Assembly (NCBI RefSeq): GCF_002139875.1
Contig: NZ_CP018793.1
Location: forward strand, 1,426,001 to 1,490,000
Origin: Campylobacter vicugnae
GTDB taxonomy: Bacteria > Campylobacterota > Campylobacteria > Campylobacterales > Campylobacteraceae
Direction: 5' to 3'
Length of the DNA: 64,000 nt
The position numbers and the translations under genes are program-made. The first letter of the stretch is position 1. Each line of letters opens with the position of its first letter. The notes under the pieces were generated by a model, which made no database searches, was not told the DNA's origin, and worked only from the letters and a program-made list of their open reading frames with translations. Positions 1 through 8,285 of the stretch are shown here, one piece after another.

Positions 1-2
1 AC

Positions 3-47
3 TTTGAGAATTTACTAGTAGAATTAAATCAAACCTTAGTGGCGTAA
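3..47 (+). CDS. C-terminal end of an upstream gene (partial)
   Basis: An open frame enters from the left edge and ends at TAA (45-47), encoding a final FENLLVELNQTLVA. It is too short to identify. Because hsdS and hsdM follow, it could be the end of hsdR or another restriction-locus gene, but this is only positional inference. Confidence 0.4.
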   Translation, partial: FENLLVELNQTLVA

Positions 48-61
48 AATAAAGGGTAATT

Positions 62-163
62 ATGTTAAAAAAATTTAATCATATAAATTGTGCAACCTAT
101 AAAAATTTTAATTGGAAATTAAAAGATTTTATAATTGATAAATTTAGAAGTAGTGCAAAATGA
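62..163 (+). CDS. Small 33-residue ORF, possible remnant of an AAA ATPase gene
   Basis: ATG at 62 is preceded by AAAGGG at a good ribosome-binding distance, and the TGA overlaps the hsdS ATG (ATGATG at 160-165). The 33 residues include the stretch YKNFNWKLKDF, which recalls the extreme N-terminus of AAA_13/RloC/PrrC-type ATPases often carried in type I restriction loci. In those proteins a Walker A segment would follow; here the frame stops first. It may be a truncated N-terminal remnant whose only remaining role is translational coupling to hsdS, or a genuine small protein. I do not recognise it firmly. Confidence 0.4.
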   Translation: MLKKFNHINCATYKNFNWKLKDFIIDKFRSSAK

Positions 164-1332
164 TGAATAAAATACCAAAAGGCTGGGAAGTCAAAAAACT
201 GGGGGAAATTTGTATATTAGACAAAGGTAAAATAGAAAATTGTGGTGAATTACCTTATTTGGAGGTAAAATTTTTAAGAAATTTAAAAAATGCAGATATA
301 AAAGAAAAGGGCATAGTTGTAGAAAAAAATCAAGCTGTAATTTTAGTTGATGGTGAAAATTCAGGTGAAGTTTTTAAAGTTAAAACAAAAGGATACTTAG
401 GTAGCACATTTCGCATATTAAAATTATCAGATAATGTGAATTTTGATTATTTTATTTTTTTTATGAATTTTGTAAGTTTAAAATTTAAAAATTCAAAAGT
501 AGGTTCTGCTATCCCGCACCTAAACAAAAAACTATTCAACGAGTGCGAAATTCCTTTGCCAAATTTGACAGAGCAAAAGGCTATTGCGGATAAGTTAGAT
601 GATAGTTTTGCAAAAATTGAAAATGCTATAACCAATCTAATAAATGCAAAAGAAAATCTAAAACTTTATAAACAAAGTGTGCTTAAATCTGCGTTTAATG
701 GCGATTTGCTACCTAGCACTTCACCCACCAACTGGGAAGTCAAAAAACTAGGGGAAATTTTCAATATTGTTCGTGGTGGTTCTCCACGCCCTATTAAAAG
801 CTATTTAACAGATGATAAAAATGGAATAAATTGGATAAAAATCGGTGATATTGAAACTGGTTCAAAATATATTACACATACAAAACAAAAAATTTTAGCA
901 AGTGGATTAAAAAAAAGTAGAGCCGTCAAAGCAGGAGATTTGCTTTTAACAAATTCAATGAGTTTTGGCAGACCATATATTTCTAAAATAAATGGGGCTG
1001 TTCATGATGGTTGGTTGATTTTTGAACCAAAAATTCAAATTTCAAAGGATTATGTTTTTTATTTTTTTAGTAGTAGCGATACATATTCAAAACTTTCAAA
1101 TTTGGCTGTTGGCTCAACTGTAAAAAATTTACAAATCAATTTTTTAGAAAATTTTGAAATCCCACTCCCGCCATTATCAGAGCAAAATTTAATAGTGGCT
1201 GAGATAGATAGGAGATTTGCAATAGTGGATAAAACTCTAAATTTGATAGATAAAAGCATTCAAAATGCTAAAAACTTAAAACAAAGTATATTAAAAAAAG
1301 CATTTAGTGGAGAGTTAAGGAGTGAAATATGA
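160..1332 (+). CDS. hsdS: Type I restriction-modification specificity subunit HsdS
   Basis: This 390-residue protein gives the type I restriction-modification complex its DNA target specificity. It has the usual two-repeat architecture: target-recognition domain 1 (about residues 8-130), a central conserved helical spacer (about 136-180), target-recognition domain 2 (about 193-335) and a distal conserved helix (about 342-388). The conserved motif before each helix reads LPNLTEQKAIA and LPPLSEQNLIV. Each half opens with the same WEVKKLGEI peptide, encoded by near-identical 28-bp direct repeats that could serve for domain exchange. The length is normal for a full HsdS. The TGA overlaps the ATG of hsdM (ATGA), indicating translational coupling. 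The recognition sequence cannot be read from the protein. Confidence 0.95.
   Translation: MMNKIPKGWEVKKLGEICILDKGKIENCGELPYLEVKFLRNLKNADIKEKGIVVEKNQAVILVDGENSGEVFKVKTKGYLGSTFRILKLSDNVNFDYFIFFMNFVSLKFKNSKVGSAIPHLNKKLFNECEIPLPNLTEQKAIADKLDDSFAKIENAITNLINAKENLKLYKQSVLKSAFNGDLLPSTSPTNWEVKKLGEIFNIVRGGSPRPIKSYLTDDKNGINWIKIGDIETGSKYITHTKQKILASGLKKSRAVKAGDLLLTNSMSFGRPYISKINGAVHDGWLIFEPKIQISKDYVFYFFSSSDTYSKLSNLAVGSTVKNLQINFLENFEIPLPPLSEQNLIVAEIDRRFAIVDKTLNLIDKSIQNAKNLKQSILKKAFSGELRSEI
184..211 (+). repeat. Direct repeat in hsdS, copy 1
   Basis: A 28-bp segment at the start of target-recognition domain 1 that recurs at 733-760 with one mismatch (a G/A difference in the G-run). It encodes WEVKKLGEI. 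Confidence 0.85.
733..760 (+). repeat. Direct repeat in hsdS, copy 2
   Basis: Second copy of the 28-bp repeat, opening target-recognition domain 2. Such half-gene repeats are known in HsdS families to allow recombination between recognition domains; whether this pair is active is not shown here. Confidence 0.85.
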
Positions 1333-2756
1333 GTGAAAGTGCATTGATAGGTAAGGTATGGAATTACGCTAGTATATTAAGAGATAGTGGAGTTAGCTAT
1401 ACAGATTATGTAAGCCAAATTACCTATTTGCTATTTTTAAAAATGGATGATGAGAGAGAGAAATTTTTGGGCATTGCGTCGCTTTTGCCTTCTCATTGCA
1501 AATGGCAAAATTTCTCAAATTTAGATGGAAGTGAGCTAGAAACTGCTTACACCAATGCCTTAAACACTCTATCAAAGCAAAGTGGCATAGTAGGCACTAT
1601 ATACCAAAAAGCTCAAAATAAAATCAACGAACCAGCCAAACTAAAACGGCTAGTAAGCTTGATAGATAATGAAACTTGGCTAGGCTTAGATGTAGATATC
1701 AAAGGGGCGATTTATGAAGGGTTATTACAAAAAAACGCCACCGAAACCAAAGGCGGAGCGGGACAATATTTTACCCCAAGAGCGATAATTAAAGCCATAG
1801 TAAGCGTGATGAAGCCACAAATTGGTATGAGCATAAATGACCCGGCGTGTGGAACTGGCGGATTTTTGCTAGAAGCGTATGAGTATATGAGGGCTAGTAG
1901 TAAAGATAAAACCAAGCTAGAAAATCTAAAAACAAAAGCACTAAGTGGCACCGATATTTCGCCACTAGTTACTAGTCTATGTGCGATGAATTTATATTTA
2001 CATGATATAGGCGGTGATGAGAGTCCAGTAAAAACAAGCGATAGTCTTTTAAGTCTAGGCGATCAAAGATACGATATGGTGCTGACAAATCCACCCTTTG
2101 GCAAAAAATCATCTACAAAAATTATGGGTGATGATGGTAGCGTAAATACTCAAAGCGAAAGCTATGAAAGAGATGATTTCATAGTAAGCACTTCTAATAA
2201 ACAGATAAATTTTTTGCAACATATAATGAGCGTGTTAAAAATTGGTGGCAAAGCAGCTGTTGTTCTGCCTGATAATGTGCTGTTTGAAGGTGGAGCTGGC
2301 GAGAAAGTGAGGCAACGACTTTTAAAGGATTTTAATCTACATACGATTTTGCGTCTGCCTACTGGGATTTTTTACGCACAGGGAGTAAAAGCAAATGTGC
2401 TATTTTTTGATAAATTAACTCCAAATAATGAGCCTAAAACTACTCAAGTATGGGTATATGATCTAAGGACAAATCAAAATTTTACTCTTGTAGAAAATCC
2501 ACTAAATGATGAGAGTTTGACTGATTTTATCCAATGCTATGGCGATAATCTAGCTCAAAGAAAACAAAGTGAGAGATTTAAATGCTTTAACATAGATGAG
2601 ATATTAAAGCGAGATAAAACAAACCTCGATATATCGTGGATAAAAGAACAAAGCGTAATAAATAGCGAAAATATAGCAAGTCCAGATGAGATATTAGAAG
2701 AGATAAAAGCAGATATCACTGCGGCGCTGGGCGAGCTTGAGCAGATTAAGGTTTAA
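1329..2756 (+). CDS. hsdM: Type I restriction-modification DNA methyltransferase subunit HsdM
   Basis: A 475-residue N6-adenine methyltransferase subunit. After an N-terminal helical HsdM_N-like region (about 1-140) comes the Rossmann methyltransferase domain. Its AdoMet-binding motif I is NDPACGTGG (about 170-178) and its catalytic motif IV is NPPF (254-257). A YFTPRAI segment just before motif I is typical of HsdM. The start codon overlaps the hsdS stop. The order hsdS-hsdM with no hsdR downstream means any restriction subunit must lie left of the window. The length is slightly short for HsdM but all motifs are present. Confidence 0.95.
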   Translation: MSESALIGKVWNYASILRDSGVSYTDYVSQITYLLFLKMDDEREKFLGIASLLPSHCKWQNFSNLDGSELETAYTNALNTLSKQSGIVGTIYQKAQNKINEPAKLKRLVSLIDNETWLGLDVDIKGAIYEGLLQKNATETKGGAGQYFTPRAIIKAIVSVMKPQIGMSINDPACGTGGFLLEAYEYMRASSKDKTKLENLKTKALSGTDISPLVTSLCAMNLYLHDIGGDESPVKTSDSLLSLGDQRYDMVLTNPPFGKKSSTKIMGDDGSVNTQSESYERDDFIVSTSNKQINFLQHIMSVLKIGGKAAVVLPDNVLFEGGAGEKVRQRLLKDFNLHTILRLPTGIFYAQGVKANVLFFDKLTPNNEPKTTQVWVYDLRTNQNFTLVENPLNDESLTDFIQCYGDNLAQRKQSERFKCFNIDEILKRDKTNLDISWIKEQSVINSENIASPDEILEEIKADITAALGELEQIKV

Positions 2757-2766
2757 AAATAATAAA

Positions 2767-2800
2767 GTAAAGAGCAAATTTTAACTTTTTAGCTCTTTAC
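2767..2800 (+). terminator. Stem-loop after hsdM
   Basis: A perfect 9-bp stem, GTAAAGAGC (2767-2775) with GCTCTTTAC (2792-2800), separated by a 16-nt T-rich loop, 10 bp after the hsdM stop. There is no strong U-tract after it, so it is a modest terminator candidate. Confidence 0.5.
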
Positions 2801-2856
2801 TTAGCATTATATTATCTGTTGTAAAATACTAAATTATTTTAAAAATAAGGATATAT

Positions 2857-3597
2857 ATGTTAAATCTTCTTTTTAAATCACTTTTTGCGCTTATTGTGCT
2901 TATTATTTTTATTGCTGGTGTTGTTTTTGATGCTAAGTTTTTATCTCAAGATCAGTTTAGCAATAAAGAGCTTAAATTTAATCGCACAATTACACAGAGC
3001 GTGGAGTTTATCCCAGATCAATTTAGTGCAAATATTAGCTTAGAATCTACAAATGCTTTACGCACCAAAGCCCAAATAGCTCCAAATGAGCTAGAAATTA
3101 TCACTGCTACACTTGATAAGGCGTTAAAATTAGCTAAAGATAGTCAAATTTGTAAAGCTTCTACCTACTCAATAAATCCAAGCTATAGCTACAACGATGG
3201 CGCTAGAATCATCACCGGACAGCTTATAAACTTTGATATTGGATGTAAATTTGATAAAAATAGCATTGATAGATATGATAACTTAATTACTCAATTAAAT
3301 ACGCTATTAAAAAACAATGAGTTTATAAGCATTAATCTACCAGCCATAACTCCATCAGTATCAAATGCCATATCAACACAAAATAATGAGCTACTACACA
3401 TTAAGGTATTAAATAGCGCTATACAAAAAGCACAGCTTTACTCAAATGAGCTTGGTAAAAATTGTGTATTAAATAGTGTTGATTTTACTGGAACTAGCCA
3501 CCCAGCAGTATATGCAAACCTAAAATCAACCCAAACGCCAATAGAGTCTAAACAGAGCCAAACCCTATCAGCAACAGCCACATATAACTGCAAATAA
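2857..3597 (+). CDS. SIMPL-domain (DUF541-like) periplasmic protein
   Basis: A 246-residue protein with one hydrophobic N-terminal segment (about residues 5-25) that acts as signal anchor or uncleaved signal, then a periplasmic domain. Alternating strands with a helix-rich middle (about 75-150), and two internal cysteine pairs, resemble the SIMPL/DUF541 family, whose molecular role is poorly defined. The ATG at 2857 follows AAGGATAT. It stands alone between the hsdM stem-loop and a convergent terminator, so it is probably monocistronic. The family assignment is by pattern only and moderately sure. Confidence 0.65.
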   Translation: MLNLLFKSLFALIVLIIFIAGVVFDAKFLSQDQFSNKELKFNRTITQSVEFIPDQFSANISLESTNALRTKAQIAPNELEIITATLDKALKLAKDSQICKASTYSINPSYSYNDGARIITGQLINFDIGCKFDKNSIDRYDNLITQLNTLLKNNEFISINLPAITPSVSNAISTQNNELLHIKVLNSAIQKAQLYSNELGKNCVLNSVDFTGTSHPAVYANLKSTQTPIESKQSQTLSATATYNCK

Positions 3598-3601
3598 TAA
3601 A

Positions 3602-3616
3602 GCCCCTAAATGGGGC
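3602..3616. terminator. Bidirectional terminator between convergent genes
   Basis: GCCCC (3602-3606), loop TAAAT, GGGGC (3612-3616), with T-rich sequence on the right and A-rich sequence on the left. It sits exactly between the convergent SIMPL gene and yqeY, so it can serve both. Confidence 0.7.
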
Positions 3617-3625
3617 GAATTTAAA

Positions 3626-4069
3626 CTATGAAAGTGCCTTTTTGGCAGCTTCGCTCATACGCCTACCATCGCACGCTGAGCCAATAGCATCTTTGGCTAA
3701 TTTCATCAATAAGCCTAAATCTTTAATCCCATTTAAACCATTTTGAGCGATTAGTTCTGATATTTTAGCATTTAATTCCTCATCGCTAAGCTGTTTTGGT
3801 AGATATCTAGAGATAATCTCTATCTCGCCTAGTTCTTTTTGGGCTAGGTCGTCTCTGCCTCCATTTTTATACTGCGTAGCTGATTCATTGCGACGCTTAA
3901 TCTCGCTTTGCAAAATAGTAAAAATTCTAGCATCATCTAGCTCTATTCTCTCATCAACTTCAATTTGCTTAAAAGCAGAGTTTATCATACGCAATGTATC
4001 TCTTTCAAAACTATTTCCAGCTTTCATCGCTACTTTTATATCATTTAAAATTTGTGCTTTTACGCTCAT
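3626..4069 (-). CDS. GatB/YqeY domain-containing protein
   Basis: A 147-residue protein matching the whole length of the YqeY family, which is related to the C-terminal tRNA-binding tail of the GatB amidotransferase subunit. Recognisable pieces are KRRNESATQYKNGGRDDL in the first half and EIISRYLPKQLSDEEL in the second, ending with a glycine- and alanine-rich helix. The exact function of stand-alone YqeY proteins is unsettled. The ATG is preceded by AAAGGAGATAAA, and its first bases overlap the end of the upstream Ppx/GppA gene by 4 nt, indicating co-transcription. Confidence 0.9.
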   Translation of the reverse strand: MSVKAQILNDIKVAMKAGNSFERDTLRMINSAFKQIEVDERIELDDARIFTILQSEIKRRNESATQYKNGGRDDLAQKELGEIEIISRYLPKQLSDEELNAKISELIAQNGLNGIKDLGLLMKLAKDAIGSACDGRRMSEAAKKALS

Positions 4070-4911
4070 TTTATCTCCTTTAAATTTAATTTTTTTGCTA
4101 TAAAAAGACCCTCTCGCAAACCATCATCAATCACTATACACGGGCTAAACCCTACTAAATTTGATAAAATCTCACACCCTTTAACAATCAAATCGGCACG
4201 ATTTTTACCTACTAGCTCATCTTTATTTGGTGTAGTTTTTAGCAAATTTGCCGCCCAGTTTAAATCTGTATTTTTAATCTGCACTCCATTTATCAAATCT
4301 GCTCTATAATTAGCATAATTTAACCCTTGCTTAAGCGCTGCGACTGTTGTAGGTACGCCAGAAGTTAAAATAATATTGTTGAATTTAAACTGCTTAATAA
4401 ACTCCATAGCCATTGATATCTCAGCCCTCTTATCACTCTCAAGAGCTGTGATAATCCCAAAGCTAAAACTACGACTTACCTTGCCAAAACTAATCTCTGT
4501 ACTAGCTCCACCAAGATCGATTAAAAGAGAATCTTTTAGATTAAGATTTAAAATTTTAGCACGATTTTCTACACCTAAACGGGTTAAATATGCTTCAACT
4601 TCACCACTAATAATATTAAATTCAATACCAAATTCAGCCCTAATTTGCCTAAAAAATTCAGCCGAATTTGCTGCTTGTCTAAAAGCTTCAGTCGCAACTG
4701 CGATACTAGAGCTAAATGACGCCTCAGCACAAAGCTGAGCCACTGCTGTTCTAATGCGCTCTATAGCATCTGTGGCTAATCCAGTATGGCTTAGCCCACG
4801 AGCTGAACCAACAATACGCTCAAAGCTATAAACGCACTCAAACAAACCACTACTAAGCAACTCCATTTTACAAGCTCTGATTGTATTGCTTCCAAGATCA
4901 ATTGCAACCAT
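4066..4911 (-). CDS. Ppx/GppA-family phosphatase, short form
   Basis: A 281-residue member of the exopolyphosphatase/guanosine pentaphosphate phosphatase family, with the actin-like ATPase fold. Phosphate-binding loop 1 is DLGSNT near residue 5 and the second loop is DLGGASTEI near residue 132. Full-length Ppx proteins are about 480-510 residues; this one ends after the two catalytic lobes and lacks the C-terminal HD-like domains. Short forms are usual in Campylobacter. Whether it acts on polyphosphate or pppGpp cannot be decided from sequence. It overlaps cca by 14 nt at its start and yqeY by 4 nt at its end. Confidence 0.85.
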   Translation of the reverse strand: MVAIDLGSNTIRACKMELLSSGLFECVYSFERIVGSARGLSHTGLATDAIERIRTAVAQLCAEASFSSSIAVATEAFRQAANSAEFFRQIRAEFGIEFNIISGEVEAYLTRLGVENRAKILNLNLKDSLLIDLGGASTEISFGKVSRSFSFGIITALESDKRAEISMAMEFIKQFKFNNIILTSGVPTTVAALKQGLNYANYRADLINGVQIKNTDLNWAANLLKTTPNKDELVGKNRADLIVKGCEILSNLVGFSPCIVIDDGLREGLFIAKKLNLKEIK

Positions 4912-5998
4912 TTAAATAATCCTTTATAGCTTGAATTCTAAGTCGTTTTAGCTCATCGCCATAAGCCTTGCCAACACACAAAATAGCGCTAGTATCGATA
5001 TTTGGGCTAAATTTATGTTCATAAATTCCAAGCGCTTGCGCCATCTTTATGCGTCTTTTACTATCAAGTCCAAGCCACTGACAAAGCGGCATATCAAGGG
5101 CGATTTTAAGTAGTTCAAATTTACTTACTCGCCTTAAAAATGGCTGTTTATAAGATATAGAATAGCAATTTGGCAAAGCAAGTCTAGAGATAAGAGATTT
5201 GCCATCAATATAGTAGTAATTTATAAGATAGTATAAAAACGAAGCTTTATTGACGCAAATTTTACTATTGATTAATCTAGTAAATCCCTCATCAAACTCA
5301 ACCCCAAAAAGTTTTTTATCAAGATTAAGTAGCTTTAATAGATTAAGCCCTTGAATCTTAAATTTAGCTACAAAAAACTTTTCAAGCTCCATATATACTC
5401 TATTTGCACTTAAATCATCTATATTAATTGCTTTCATAATCTCTAAGCTTTTTAAATCACAAGTTAGATTAAACCTAGAAACAAATTGAACTCCACGCAA
5501 AACTCTAAGGCTATCATCGCTAAAGCTTTTTTCATTTGTAATTCTAAGCTTTTTAGCTTCTAAATCAGCAATTCCACCCCAAAAATCCAATACCTCTCCA
5601 GTAAAGATATTTACCATAATTGAATTAATAGTAAAATCACGCCGTAAGCTAGCTAGACGCTCATCATTGCAATACTCTACACTAAAACCCTTATGACCAT
5701 ATCCGCTTTTAGACTCAGTTCTTGGTAGGCTCAAATCATAATTTTTCAACTTATAGACAAAGTAACTTTTGCCAACGCCTATAGCGCCACACTCTTGCAT
5801 TAAAGAGTCAAATTTAGCTGGTTCTATATCATAAATTTCAATATCATAATCTTTTGATTTTATACCTAAAAACGCATCTCGTACTGATCCACCAACTAAA
5901 TAGGCTCGTTTTGTATAGTTTAAAAGTAAATTTTTAAGTTCATCAAAATCGCTATTTTGAGATATTTGATAGCCTATTTTCGATACTAGCAAGTGCAA
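4898..5998 (-). CDS. cca: CCA tRNA nucleotidyltransferase / poly(A) polymerase family
   Basis: A 366-residue class II nucleotidyltransferase that builds or repairs the 3' CCA end of tRNAs. The head domain has YLVGGSVRD followed by DYDIEIY (catalytic carboxylates). Then come RRDFTINSIM and the LRVLRGVQFVSRF helix, with a helical tail after about residue 215. The most upstream plausible start is TTG at 5998, which overlaps the preceding gene by 47 nt. A slightly later start is possible, since the conserved part begins near residue 30. The class II family includes both CCA-adding enzymes and poly(A) polymerases; CCA addition is the default assignment. Confidence 0.9.
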   Translation of the reverse strand: MHLLVSKIGYQISQNSDFDELKNLLLNYTKRAYLVGGSVRDAFLGIKSKDYDIEIYDIEPAKFDSLMQECGAIGVGKSYFVYKLKNYDLSLPRTESKSGYGHKGFSVEYCNDERLASLRRDFTINSIMVNIFTGEVLDFWGGIADLEAKKLRITNEKSFSDDSLRVLRGVQFVSRFNLTCDLKSLEIMKAINIDDLSANRVYMELEKFFVAKFKIQGLNLLKLLNLDKKLFGVEFDEGFTRLINSKICVNKASFLYYLINYYYIDGKSLISRLALPNCYSISYKQPFLRRVSKFELLKIALDMPLCQWLGLDSKRRIKMAQALGIYEHKFSPNIDTSAILCVGKAYGDELKRLRIQAIKDYLNGCN

Positions 5999-6440
5999 AT
6001 TCCAAAAATTTAATTGTCATATCTAGCCTAAACTCGCTATTGCTATCATCTGCACTGTTTAGCCCTTCAAATAAAACCCCAATTTTCTCCTTAAGCCCTT
6101 GTAGATACAGCATTTCACTAGAGCCTATATGCTCATCATTTGTTTTATCCATATTATCAATAGAGGCTACCTTAGCAGCTAAAATCTCTTTAATTTGCGT
6201 AGCGTTATTTTGTTTAACTGGCTCTGGAGTTTGTCTGATTGGTGCTTGATTTATTTGGATAGTTGGCTCTTTTACCAATTCAAATTCGCTCTTTGCTGGC
6301 TCTTTTTTAGCAAAATCGTTTGGCGTATATTCATTAGCTTCTTCTACTATAAACCCATTTTTTGCCACAGCATCACTTGTGCCTTGTAGCTCGGCATTAA
6401 CCTCATTGATAGTAAATTTTGCAATATCTTCTAATTTCAT
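5952..6440 (-). CDS. Hypothetical protein, conserved-looking, unknown function
   Basis: A 162-residue protein that I do not recognise. I place the start at ATG 6440 because it overlaps the upstream gene's TGA (ATGA), the coupling used repeatedly here; a GTG 15 nt upstream is also open. The first third is acidic, the middle (about 60-95) is rich in Pro, Gln and Lys and looks disordered, and the last 60 residues form helices ending LEFALASIENRLSNISK. There is no signal peptide or membrane segment. It lies between a TPR-like protein and cca in a run that starts at ppk2 or leuD. Confidence 0.7.
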   Translation of the reverse strand: MKLEDIAKFTINEVNAELQGTSDAVAKNGFIVEEANEYTPNDFAKKEPAKSEFELVKEPTIQINQAPIRQTPEPVKQNNATQIKEILAAKVASIDNMDKTNDEHIGSSEMLYLQGLKEKIGVLFEGLNSADDSNSEFRLDMTIKFLEFALASIENRLSNISK

Positions 6441-6688
6441 ATTTTTATCAACCACCTTTTAAATTCTCTAATTCCAGCAGCATCGCCCTCTTTTAAATTT
6501 AGATAAAACTCTAACATCTGCTCGTTTGTTTCGCCATCTTTACGCTTTAGGCCGCTTAACCTTCTAATGGCCGAGCGCGCCTCTTGATTGCTTGGGTCGT
6601 TTTTTAAAATATTTTTATAAACTTCTAAAGCCTCATCTCTTAAACCTTGATTTTCATAAATCAAGGCCTCTGTGATTGTACCTCTCAT
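6437..6688 (-). CDS. Small tetratricopeptide-like protein
   Basis: An 83-residue protein. Residues 5-45 form a TPR-type helix pair ([20 protein letters not shown] followed by a [11 protein letters not shown] helix), so it is probably a small protein-interaction scaffold. Its ATG overlaps the leuB stop by 4 nt, and its stop overlaps the next start in the same way. It is therefore translationally coupled on both sides, although nothing links it functionally to leucine synthesis. Confidence 0.75.
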   Translation of the reverse strand: MRGTITEALIYENQGLRDEALEVYKNILKNDPSNQEARSAIRRLSGLKRKDGETNEQMLEFYLNLKEGDAAGIREFKRWLIKI

Positions 6689-7755
6689 TGTTTTTTGATA
6701 TAATCGCTAATTATAGAGCCAATTTCGCTTGTAGTGCAGATCTCTACTGCGTCAAATTTAGCAATATCTTTGGTTCTATATCCATCTTTTAATACAGCTT
6801 TTATAGCGTTTTCTATGCAGTTTGCTGCATCATTTTCACCTAAGGCATATCTTAACATCATTGCAGCTGAGAGAATCATTGCAATCGGGTTTGCAATCCC
6901 TTGTCCTGCGATATCTGGAGCGCTTCCGTGAATTGGCTCATATATACCTACATCTCCACCCATAGAAGCACTAGGAAGTAAGCCGATAGAACCACATACC
7001 ATACTTGCTTCATCGCTTAATATATCTCCAAATAAATTCTCAGTCAAAATAACATCAAATCCTGTTGGGTATCTTACAAGCTGCATAGCTGCATTATCTA
7101 CATACATATATTCTAAAGTAACTTCTGGATAGTTTTGTGCTACTTTAGCAGTTACTTCACGCCATAATTGACTAGTTTCTAATACATTTGCTTTATCTAC
7201 CATACAGACTTTTTTGCGTCTTTTCATAGCTGCTTCAAAGGCAATTTTAGCAATTCTTTCAATCTCGCTAACTGTATATGCCATTGTATTATAAGCTCTA
7301 TCTTCTAGCTTCTCTCTTGGCTGACCAAAATATAATCCACCAGTTAGCTCTCTAACAACTAAGATATCTACACCCTTTATAACCTCAGCTTTAAGAGTTG
7401 AAGCATTGATTAGCTCATCATAAATCATAGCCGGACGCAAATTCGCATATGCATTAAGTGATTTTCTAAGCTTTAATAGACCGCTCTCAGGGCGTAGATG
7501 TCTAGGTAGATTATCCCACTTCTCTCCACCAATCGCACCAAAAAGAACCGCATCACTTCTTCTAGCACCATCTAGAGTTTCATCAGGTAGAGGCTCACCA
7601 AAAACATCAATTGCAGCCCCACCCATTAAAAAATACTCATAATTCAAACTAAAATTAAATTTAGCACTTACACTATCAAGAACCTTTATCGCCTCATCAG
7701 CAATCTCTGGGCCTATGCCATCACCTTTGATAACGCAAATATTATAACTTTTCAT
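6685..7755 (-). CDS. leuB: 3-isopropylmalate dehydrogenase
   Basis: A 356-residue NAD-dependent oxidative decarboxylase catalysing the third step of leucine biosynthesis. It opens with [17 protein letters not shown], has the substrate-binding arginines in [14 protein letters not shown] and [12 protein letters not shown], and has catalytic Lys/Asp in [10 protein letters not shown] and the downstream [18 protein letters not shown] region. The length is standard. It follows leuD with an 8-nt gap. leuA and leuC are not adjacent, unlike the leuABCD order of C. jejuni. Confidence 0.96.
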   Translation of the reverse strand: MKSYNICVIKGDGIGPEIADEAIKVLDSVSAKFNFSLNYEYFLMGGAAIDVFGEPLPDETLDGARRSDAVLFGAIGGEKWDNLPRHLRPESGLLKLRKSLNAYANLRPAMIYDELINASTLKAEVIKGVDILVVRELTGGLYFGQPREKLEDRAYNTMAYTVSEIERIAKIAFEAAMKRRKKVCMVDKANVLETSQLWREVTAKVAQNYPEVTLEYMYVDNAAMQLVRYPTGFDVILTENLFGDILSDEASMVCGSIGLLPSASMGGDVGIYEPIHGSAPDIAGQGIANPIAMILSAAMMLRYALGENDAANCIENAIKAVLKDGYRTKDIAKFDAVEICTTSEIGSIISDYIKKQ

Positions 7756-7763
7756 AACTATCC

Positions 7764-8240
7764 TTATAGAGTGCTTTTAGCATAATTGATTAGGCCACCA
7801 GATTTAACCAACTCTTGCATAAACTCTGGAATCGGCTCAAATTTGTATTCGCAATTTTGAGTTAAATTCTTAATAATTCCACCACTATAATCAATCTCTA
7901 ATTCATCGCCTTCATTAATGCTATCAGTTTGAGCGCACTCTAAAATTAAAAGACCGGTATTAAAGCTGTTTCTATAAAAAATTCTAGCAAATGATTTAGC
8001 AATGACGACACTTATTCCAGCTGCTTTAATCGCAATTGGAGCGTGCTCACGGCTACTTCCACAACCAAAGTTTTCACCCGCTACAATGCAATCGCCAGCT
8101 TTAACCTTAGAGCTAAATTCTTTGTCTGCATCTTCCATTACATACTTAGCTAAAATCTCTGGGTCGCTAGTATTTAGGTATCTAGCAGCTATTATTACAT
8201 CTGTATCGATATTATCACCAAATTTCCATACTTTTGACAT
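7764..8240 (-). CDS. leuD: 3-isopropylmalate dehydratase small subunit
   Basis: A 158-residue swivel-domain subunit that pairs with LeuC to isomerise 2-isopropylmalate. The diagnostic features are [18 protein letters not shown] at the N-terminus and [12 protein letters not shown] (about 58-69), which positions the substrate. The length fits the short, prokaryotic type. The large subunit leuC is not in the window, so the heterodimer must be encoded at separate sites. It is probably co-transcribed with leuB. Confidence 0.95.
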   Translation of the reverse strand: MSKVWKFGDNIDTDVIIAARYLNTSDPEILAKYVMEDADKEFSSKVKAGDCIVAGENFGCGSSREHAPIAIKAAGISVVIAKSFARIFYRNSFNTGLLILECAQTDSINEGDELEIDYSGGIIKNLTQNCEYKFEPIPEFMQELVKSGGLINYAKSTL

Positions 8241-8285
8241 ATTTTTCCTTGATAAATTTTTAGGCTATATTATAGCAAATTAACC

